Positions 7,230-11,200 of a stretch of DNA of 11,200 nucleotides are shown one piece after another. Each line of letters starts with the position of its first letter. The first letter of the stretch is position 1. The notes beneath the pieces were generated by a model, which saw nothing but the letters and a program-made list of their open reading frames with translations, searched no databases and had not been told where the DNA came from. The DNA is from Clostridiales bacterium UBA8153 (lineage in GTDB: Bacteria > Bacillota > Sulfobacillia > UBA8153), in NCBI GenBank assembly GCA_003449495.1, contig DMHJ01000252.1, positions 1 to 11,200 of the forward strand. The letters run 5' to 3'. The translations under genes were made by a program, and so were the position numbers.

Positions 7230-7272
7230 GCTCGGGAGGAGAAGGGCGGCCTGCCGCCCTTCTCCCGTGAGC
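7230..7272. terminator. Strong GC-rich hairpin between convergent operons
   Basis: GGAGAAGGGCGGC (7238-7250) is exactly complementary to 7253-7265, a 13-bp stem (12 usable pairs with a 4-base loop), and GCTC (7230-7233) pairs further out with GAGC (7269-7272). It lies between the cyclo-ligase stop on the + strand and the hsp20 stop on the - strand, so it could end transcription from both sides. Neither flank has a U-run, so it is not a textbook intrinsic terminator. GAGCA (7210-7214) can alternatively pair with TGCTC (7229-7233). The rest of 7030-7229 shows only a weak AGGG/CCCT stem overlapping the cyclo-ligase stop, followed by TTTTCCTTTC. Confidence 0.55.
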
Positions 7273-7288
7273 GAGGGATGCCAGTCCA

Positions 7289-7735
7289 CTATCCGGTCTT
7301 CACTTTGATCGTCTTCGGCCTTACCTCTTCGGACTTGGGTATGGTCAGGGTCAACACTCCCCGGTCAAACGCAGCCTCCGCCTGGTCGGCCTGCACCGGG
7401 ATGTTGATCTGCAGCTGGCGCAGGAAGGGGCCGAAGCGCCGCTCCTGCAGTAGGTAACTGCCATCGGCCGGGGCAGGCTTGCTCTCGCCCCGGATGGATA
7501 GGGTATCGCTTTCCAGGGTAATCTCGATGCTGCCCGGGTCGACGCCGGGGATACTGGCCATGACCACCAACGCATTGGCCGTCTCATAGACGTCCACCGG
7601 CAGGGCGGCGACCTGCTCGCCCCCACGAGTGACCCGCTCTAAGCCCGGACGCAGGTACGATTCTTCGAACAGCCGGTTCATGGCATCGCGCAAGCTGACC
7701 AACTGTCCAAACGGTTCCCAGCGGGAGATGCTCAT
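7289..7735 (-). CDS. Hsp20 small heat-shock protein (promoter-distal copy)
   Basis: An ATP-independent holdase of the alpha-crystallin/Hsp20 family, 148 residues. The N-terminal arm (1-45) has the bacterial WEPFGQLVSLRDAMNRLFEE pattern; the alpha-crystallin domain spans about 46-137, starting PVDVYETANALVV, with the PGVDPGSIEITL strand and the closing GVLTLTIPK motif at 126-134. The C-terminal tail carries IKV, a version of the IxI motif used in oligomer assembly. The start is ATG at 7735, with AGGAGG at 7745-7750 upstream; the frame continues upstream without a convincing start, so a longer protein is unlikely. It follows the second hsp20 gene by 74 bases on the same strand and is probably co-transcribed from the CIRCE promoter. 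The copies differ in sequence, so the pair is not a recent duplication. Confidence 0.95.
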   Translation of the reverse strand: MSISRWEPFGQLVSLRDAMNRLFEESYLRPGLERVTRGGEQVAALPVDVYETANALVVMASIPGVDPGSIEITLESDTLSIRGESKPAPADGSYLLQERRFGPFLRQLQINIPVQADQAEAAFDRGVLTLTIPKSEEVRPKTIKVKTG

Positions 7736-7809
7736 TTTTCGTTTCCTCCTTGGAAATACCTGTTGGTCATGGGTAACGGGAAGGTTCCGGTCACGTTCGT
7801 CCGCCCGCC

Positions 7810-8244
7810 CTACTTGGCCTGGATCTTGATGGTCTTCCGCTTCTCCTCCCCAAGCAGGGGCAGGGTGAGAGCCAGCATCCCGTCCTTGTAGGTGGCGTCC
7901 GCCCGGGCGCTGTCGACCCGGCCGGGCAGAGTCACCGAGCGGCTGAAAGCGCCGTAGCTGCACTCACGGCAGATCACGCTCTGCTCCTTGACCTCTTTCT
8001 CGTGCCTGATCTCCCCGTGGACGGTCAAGCGGTCGCCGGTGATGCTCACCTCGATGTCCTCAGGCTTGGCACCGGGCAAAGGTACTTTAACCACGAGATT
8101 CCCCTGTTCCTGGTAGATGTCCATGGGCGGTGCAACGGCACCGGGGCGTCTTGCCGGCCGGATGAAGCTTTCATCGAACAGCCGGTCCAAGGCATCCCTT
8201 AGGGAGGTCAACTCACTAAAAGGGTCCCGACGCATCATGCTCAT
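7810..8244 (-). CDS. Hsp20 small heat-shock protein (promoter-proximal copy, with CxxC)
   Basis: A second alpha-crystallin/Hsp20 holdase, 144 residues. The N-terminal arm has RRDPFSELTSLRDALDRLFD; the alpha-crystallin domain runs from about 41 (MDIYQEQGNLVVKVPLPGAKPEDIEVSI in the sequence, given here by positions 41-68) to the GMLALTLP motif at 122-129, and the tail ends IKIQAK with an IxI motif (139-141). ATG 8244 is the start, 6 bases after AGGAGGT (8251-8257); a GTG at 8250 directly abuts that site and is unlikely to be used. Unusual: C92 and C95 form a CxxC in the segment that usually reads RRERRYGSFSR, a region that contributes to dimer contacts. It is the first gene behind the CIRCE element, so heat induction through HrcA is expected. 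Confidence 0.95.
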   Translation of the reverse strand: MSMMRRDPFSELTSLRDALDRLFDESFIRPARRPGAVAPPMDIYQEQGNLVVKVPLPGAKPEDIEVSITGDRLTVHGEIRHEKEVKEQSVICRECSYGAFSRSVTLPGRVDSARADATYKDGMLALTLPLLGEEKRKTIKIQAK

Positions 8245-8310
8245 AGTCACACCTCCTGATTTAGGTCAGCTACTATTGGCACTTTGATACGGCAGCTCCC
8301 GGGCAGGCGG

Positions 8311-8337
8311 TTAGCACTCTCATGTGTTGAGTGCTAA
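8311..8337. promoter_or_regulatory. CIRCE operator (HrcA binding site)
   Basis: TTAGCACTC (8311-8319), nine spacer bases, then GAGTGCTAA (8329-8337): an exact match to the consensus inverted repeat of CIRCE, the operator bound by the heat-shock repressor HrcA. It lies 67 bases upstream of the proximal hsp20 start and just downstream of a candidate - strand promoter, the usual position for CIRCE. No groES or dnaK is present here; the operator belongs to the hsp20 pair. Confidence 0.96.
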
Positions 8338-8349
8338 CTGCTAGCTATA

Positions 8350-8378
8350 TCCATATCGGAGTTGTGGCCTACGGTCAA
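8350..8378 (-). promoter_or_regulatory. Candidate SigA-type promoter for the hsp20 operon
   Basis: On the - strand TTGACC (8378-8373) and TATGGA (8355-8350) are 17 bases apart. The -35 is 5/6; the -10 is weak, and TATAGC (8349-8344) overlaps the same AT-rich patch but is badly spaced. A start near 8343 would put CIRCE at about +6 to +32, where HrcA would block the polymerase. The AT-rich patch stands out from its GC-rich surroundings. Confidence 0.55.
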
Positions 8379-8667
8379 GTCGAAGTTCCGGCAACTTTGG
8401 GCCGCCAGGGGCGATGCCTGCCCCCATTGCGGCCTCCAGCCACTGGTTGCGCCGTGTTTCCACGATAAGCTATCATGCCCAGTGATTTTCCCGGCCCCAC
8501 TCCAGATACGGTAAGGTGGCGCCCGGCCGGGGTCAACGCGGCGGCGCAGGAGTGCTCAGGGGGATTGATGCTGCTCATCCAGTGGAAGGCCGGAGAGCGG
8601 GCGGCGATGCGGGGCCCTTCGCCGCACCGGGTGAGGAATCGCCCGGTGGAAGGCTGCCAGGAGAAGA
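8379..8667. other. Non-coding stretch with two adjacent hairpins, no gene recognised
   Basis: Between the hsp20 promoter and the end of the M20 gene no frame looks like a protein; long open frames on both strands only reflect GC-rich composition. Two 7-bp hairpins lie back to back: GCGGCGA (8601-8607) with TCGCCGC (8619-8625), and CACCGGG (8625-8631) with CCCGGTG (8642-8648). A smaller AAGTT/AACTT inverted repeat sits near 8383-8397. Together with the terminator at 8668-8690 they form three successive stems within 90 bases. They may be terminator or RNA-stability structures of the M20 operon; a small RNA cannot be excluded. Confidence 0.4.
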
Positions 8668-8690
8668 GGAAGGGGCGACAGGCCCCTTCC
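8668..8690 (-). terminator. Probable terminator of the serine hydrolase/M20 operon
   Basis: GGAAGGGGC (8668-8676) and GCCCCTTCC (8682-8690) form a perfect 9-bp stem with loop GACAG. It starts 15 bases after the M20 stop codon on the - strand. In that direction the stem is followed by TCTTCTCC, pyrimidine-rich but not a pure U-run, so efficiency is uncertain. Confidence 0.6.
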
Positions 8691-8705
8691 CCGGCAACCC
8701 GGCGG

Positions 8706-9884
8706 CTAAGCGCCGGCAAACTCCTTCTTGGCGTTCTCTACCAGCTGGGAGGTGGTGAACAAGTCGATGGCCGTCATGGCCAGGGCCTTGGCGGCGTTCA
8801 TCAAGGCCGCTTCGCCCTCGGGAGTGACGGTGGCATCGGCGAACTCCCGGCTGTGCGAAGCCACGCCCGGGGGACACATGGCGATGTACGGGTGGATGGC
8901 CGGAACTACCTGGCTGACATTGCCCATATCCGTGGAGCCGCCGGAGGTGCTTTCCCCGGGCGTGATGGGCACGTTCAGCTGCTCCAGGTTGGCCATGAAG
9001 GCCTGGGACAGCACCCGGTTATTGCGCATGTTGGCGTAAGTGTGGGCCGTGTACCGGAACTCCACCCGGGCGCCGGTGGCCATAGCCGCGCCCTCCGCGC
9101 ACTTTCTGACTTTCCCTTCGACTTCCTTCAGGTAGGTGGTGTCTTGGGCCCGCACGTACATGCGGACTTCGGCGTAGTCCGGTACGATGTTGGGGGACAT
9201 GCCGCCCTTGGTGATCACGCCGTGGATGCGGACGTCACCCTTGACGTGCTGGCGCAAGGCGTTCCAGCCGTTGAAAGTCTGGATGGCGGCGTCCAGGGCA
9301 TTGATGCCCTCATGCGGGGCTCCGGCGGCGTGGGCCGATTTGCCGTAAAACCTCATCTCCAGGGCCACCCGGGCATTGGAGATACCTCCCGCCGTGGTGC
9401 GGGAGGACGGGTGCACCATGATGGCGGCATCCACATCGTTGAACACACCGGCCTCCACCATGACCACTTTGCCGCCGGCATTGTCCACCGCTCCTTCCTC
9501 GGCGGGGGTGCCCAGGACTACGAGCTCGCCGTCCAGCTCCGGTATGAAGCGGGCCAGCGCCACGGCGGCGCCCACGGCGGCGGTACCGATGATGTTGTGC
9601 CCGCACCCGTGCCCGATGCCGGGGAGGGCGTCGTACTCGGCCAGCAAGGCCACGCGAGGCCCGGGCCTGCTGCCGCTCAGCCGGGCGCGGAAGGCCGTGG
9701 GCATGCCGGCCGTGCCCCTTTCCACCATAAACCCGGCTTCAGCCAGCATGCCCGTGAGCGCGGCGGAGGCCCGGTACTCCTGCAGTCCCAGCTCGGGTTC
9801 GTGGTACATGCGGCGCGACAGCTCGGTGAGCCGGAGGCGCAACGCTTCGACATCCTGCACCACCAGGTTCTTCAAGTCACTCAC
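8706..9884 (-). CDS. M20 family metallo-amidohydrolase (AbgB/ACY1L2-like)
   Basis: A zinc-dependent amidohydrolase or peptidase of the M20 family, 392 residues. Catalytic-domain motifs: LLAEYDALPGIGHGCGHN at 80-97, with C94 and H96 as likely metal ligands, TPAEEG at 126-131 with the catalytic Glu pair E129/E130, H158 in MVHP, and H344 in the C-terminal SHS. The lid/dimerisation domain runs from about 170 to 285, with FYGKSAHAAGAP at 179-190. The Cys in GCGHN and the PGIGHGCGHN block place it among carboxypeptidase/aminoacylase-like M20D members such as p-aminobenzoyl-glutamate hydrolase subunit B. GTG 9884 is preferred, 7 bases after AAGGGG; the upstream ATG 9902 lacks a ribosome site. No signal peptide. 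It follows the serine hydrolase gene by 44 bases and is probably co-transcribed. Substrate is not deducible; N-acyl amino acids, dipeptides or pABA-glutamate are options. Confidence 0.93.
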   Translation of the reverse strand: MSDLKNLVVQDVEALRLRLTELSRRMYHEPELGLQEYRASAALTGMLAEAGFMVERGTAGMPTAFRARLSGSRPGPRVALLAEYDALPGIGHGCGHNIIGTAAVGAAVALARFIPELDGELVVLGTPAEEGAVDNAGGKVVMVEAGVFNDVDAAIMVHPSSRTTAGGISNARVALEMRFYGKSAHAAGAPHEGINALDAAIQTFNGWNALRQHVKGDVRIHGVITKGGMSPNIVPDYAEVRMYVRAQDTTYLKEVEGKVRKCAEGAAMATGARVEFRYTAHTYANMRNNRVLSQAFMANLEQLNVPITPGESTSGGSTDMGNVSQVVPAIHPYIAMCPPGVASHSREFADATVTPEGEAALMNAAKALAMTAIDLFTTSQLVENAKKEFAGA

Positions 9885-9928
9885 GGTCCAACCCCTTTCC
9901 ATTCTGCAGATGCGTGATGAGTGGCGGG

Positions 9929-10846
9929 TCAGGTCAAAAGGGCATCGTATACCGCCCGGCTGACCCTGGCCAAGACCAGCGGTCCTTCCAGCGCCGCGGA
10001 TACGCCTTTGCTCATGAGGGAGATCAGGTAGGCCGGCTGCTTGGCCTCGCGGTCCCGGAACACGATGCCGCAGTCGTTGAACACCCCCGGCAAGCTTCCC
10101 GTCTTGTGGGCCACCGGTACTGGGCGGGGCAACAGGTAGGGCAGCCGCTGTTTCAACTGCTGCCGCAGCAGGATGTCCATGACCCCGGCCTGCTCCGGGG
10201 GACCGAGCAACAGCTCGCCAGCGGTGGAGCGCATCCCTCCCGGTTCCACAAGCTGCCCCAGGAGCCGGTTCATCTCCCGGGGAGTGGAGAAGTTGTGGGT
10301 AGGCTCGGGATAGAGCTCGGACTCGGATCGCTCCATCAGCTTGGTCCTGGCCAAGGCCAATCCTTGCTCCCGGGGCAGGGCCGGGTCGATCCCGGCCATG
10401 TCGCACAGCAAGTGGTAGCAGTCCTTGGTCACCGAAGTCCTTTCCAGGCCCAGGCGGCGGAGAGTGGGGTCGACATGGTGAATGCCCACCACTCCGGCGA
10501 CCAGGTCGGTGGCGGTGTTATCGCTGATGATGATCATGAGCAGGGCATAGTCCCACAGGGTCATAGTAGCCCCCGGGCGAAAATCCCGCAGCACTCCGGA
10601 GCCGAGGCTCTTGATGCCGGCCGTCAAGGTGTACCTCTCATCCAGGTTCACCAGGCCCAGGCCGGATTGGCGGTAGAGCTCCACCAGGATGGGGATCTTG
10701 AACACGCTGGCTAAAGGGTACAGCTGGTCGGCCTGATAGTGGAACTCCTCGGCGGTGGCTAGGTCCTTCACCGCCACGCCTATGGTTCCCGGCACGCTTG
10801 AGGTGATTTCCTCCACCTGATGCCGCAGCTTTTCCCACCGGTCCAC
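9929..10846 (-). CDS. Class A beta-lactamase-like serine hydrolase, no signal peptide
   Basis: A 305-residue member of the penicillin-recognising serine hydrolase superfamily (beta-lactamase2/class A-like). The three hallmark motifs are in order and well spaced: S47-VFK-50 (SxxK, nucleophile and general base), SDN at 108-110, and KTG at 248-250. Residues 181-185 read EPTHN just before STPREM, which resembles the omega-loop ExxLN of class A beta-lactamases but the loop to STP is shorter, so a true deacylating Glu166 equivalent is uncertain. GTG 10846 follows AAGGAGG with 8 bases between, a strong site; the in-frame upstream extension adds only polar residues. Neither start gives a signal peptide or lipobox, so the enzyme is predicted to be cytoplasmic, unusual for a beta-lactamase. 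Paired with the M20 gene, it may be an esterase or amidase acting on peptides; antibiotic resistance is not implied. Confidence 0.88.
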   Translation of the reverse strand: MDRWEKLRHQVEEITSSVPGTIGVAVKDLATAEEFHYQADQLYPLASVFKIPILVELYRQSGLGLVNLDERYTLTAGIKSLGSGVLRDFRPGATMTLWDYALLMIIISDNTATDLVAGVVGIHHVDPTLRRLGLERTSVTKDCYHLLCDMAGIDPALPREQGLALARTKLMERSESELYPEPTHNFSTPREMNRLLGQLVEPGGMRSTAGELLLGPPEQAGVMDILLRQQLKQRLPYLLPRPVPVAHKTGSLPGVFNDCGIVFRDREAKQPAYLISLMSKGVSAALEGPLVLARVSRAVYDALLT

Positions 10847-10994
10847 GGGGCCTTCCTCCTTACCGGAACGGTTACCCGGCAACAGTTCGCCATGATGGGC
10901 AAAATGCCTGCCTGGAAAGTATCCCTTCCGTGCATTTCGCCTAGCTCAGGGCAGGCGGTGACCGAGGAGTCGCGAATGGTGAGGAGCGGGGTTT

Positions 10995-11200
10995 ATGGCG
11001 CAGGTGGAGGTGGGGAATGGCGCGCTCTCCCGGCTGGTGCGGGGTGCCGGGCCCCACTACCCGTGACATCGGCTTACGCTTCGGTGAGTTCCAGCGACCG
11101 GGAACCCCAGGGGATACGCCGGAGAAACTCTTCAGCCACTCGTCCCTCGCCGGGGTGACTGCCGTGACCACCCCGGTGCGCTTTCTCCACGGCGGAGCAG
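10995..11200 (+). CDS. 5' end of an unrecognised gene running off the window, with an apparent +1 frame change
   Basis: ATG 10995 follows GAGGAG (10981-10986) by 8 bases and opens a frame with very high GC at third positions, but it meets TGA at 11064-11066 after 23 codons. The frame one base later (GAC 11065 onward) is open to the window end, also has high third-position GC, and reads like protein (DIGLRFGEFQRPGTPGDTPE and on through LFSHSSLAG). Joining the two by skipping T11064 gives about 68 residues. Alternatively the gene starts at ATG 11017, which has GGAGGT at 11006-11011 and stays in the second frame throughout, giving a Trp/Cys/Pro-rich start. I do not recognise the family. It diverges from the serine hydrolase operon across 148 bases in which no firm promoter was seen. 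Confidence 0.4.

Noticed and set aside
7736..7963. N-terminal extension of the distal Hsp20 by 76 codons
   Set aside because: It would overlap the proximal hsp20 gene and the AGGAGG site; family length and the ATG at 7735 argue for the shorter protein.
8475..9917. A 480-codon open frame on the + strand
   Set aside because: It runs antisense to the M20 gene, whose frame has all metal ligands and family motifs. The + frame is rich in Gly, His, Val and Gln as expected for a GC-rich shadow frame and has no recognisable domain.
9885..10406. N-terminal extension of the M20 gene by about 170 codons
   Set aside because: It overlaps the serine hydrolase coding region in another frame and shows no domain; the GTG at 9884 with AAGGGG upstream fits the family's normal N-terminus.
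11040..11160. Riboswitch or structured RNA at the right edge
   Set aside because: Short words looked like FMN or cobalamin elements, but no ordered set of conserved boxes was present, and codon bias supports coding sequence.

Overview
The window looks like a chromosomal piece of a high-GC, probably thermophilic and anaerobic member of the Bacillota (clostridial lineages such as Moorella or Desulfotomaculum relatives). This is inferred from a SpoIID/LytB-domain protein next to tgt and yajC, strong AGGAGG-type ribosome binding sites with many GTG and TTG starts, a 2[4Fe-4S] ferredoxin of the 2-oxoacid:ferredoxin oxidoreductase delta type, a split B12-dependent mutase, and a perfect CIRCE element, which implies an HrcA repressor. 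No tRNA, rRNA, insertion sequence, integrase or CRISPR array was seen.

Left part (1-3022, + strand): a secreted SpoIID/LytB-domain protein, tRNA-guanine transglycosylase (tgt) and the Sec accessory subunit yajC. This is a familiar Bacillota neighbourhood, but queA is absent between the first two genes and secD/secF do not follow yajC.

Centre (3071-7029, + strand): a metabolic run. A small ferredoxin gene comes first, then a 254-bp gap, then five tightly packed genes: methylmalonyl-CoA mutase catalytic subunit, its separate B12-binding subunit, methylmalonyl-CoA epimerase, an ASCH-domain protein and 5-formyltetrahydrofolate cyclo-ligase. The last four junctions are a 13-bp gap followed by overlaps of 7, 4 and 8 bp, so translational coupling is likely. 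Mutase plus epimerase interconvert succinyl-CoA and (S)/(R)-methylmalonyl-CoA, the core of propionate formation or oxidation. The ASCH protein and the folate enzyme are not obviously part of that pathway.

Right part (7289-10846, - strand): two tandem Hsp20 small heat-shock genes behind a promoter carrying a perfect CIRCE operator, a 460-bp region with several hairpins, and a two-gene operon coding for a class A beta-lactamase-like serine hydrolase with no signal peptide and an M20 amidohydrolase. A GC-rich hairpin separates the convergent cyclo-ligase and hsp20 operons. At the right edge a further + strand gene starts and runs out of the window; its reading frame appears to shift by +1 after 23 codons.

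Most of the content belongs to known families. The points most worth a second look are the CIRCE-controlled hsp20 pair with a CxxC-bearing member, the ASCH protein locked into the mutase operon, the cytoplasmic serine hydrolase/M20 pair, the substituted preQ1-pocket residues of Tgt, and the frame-shifted gene at the right edge. No clearly new defence or mobile system was found.
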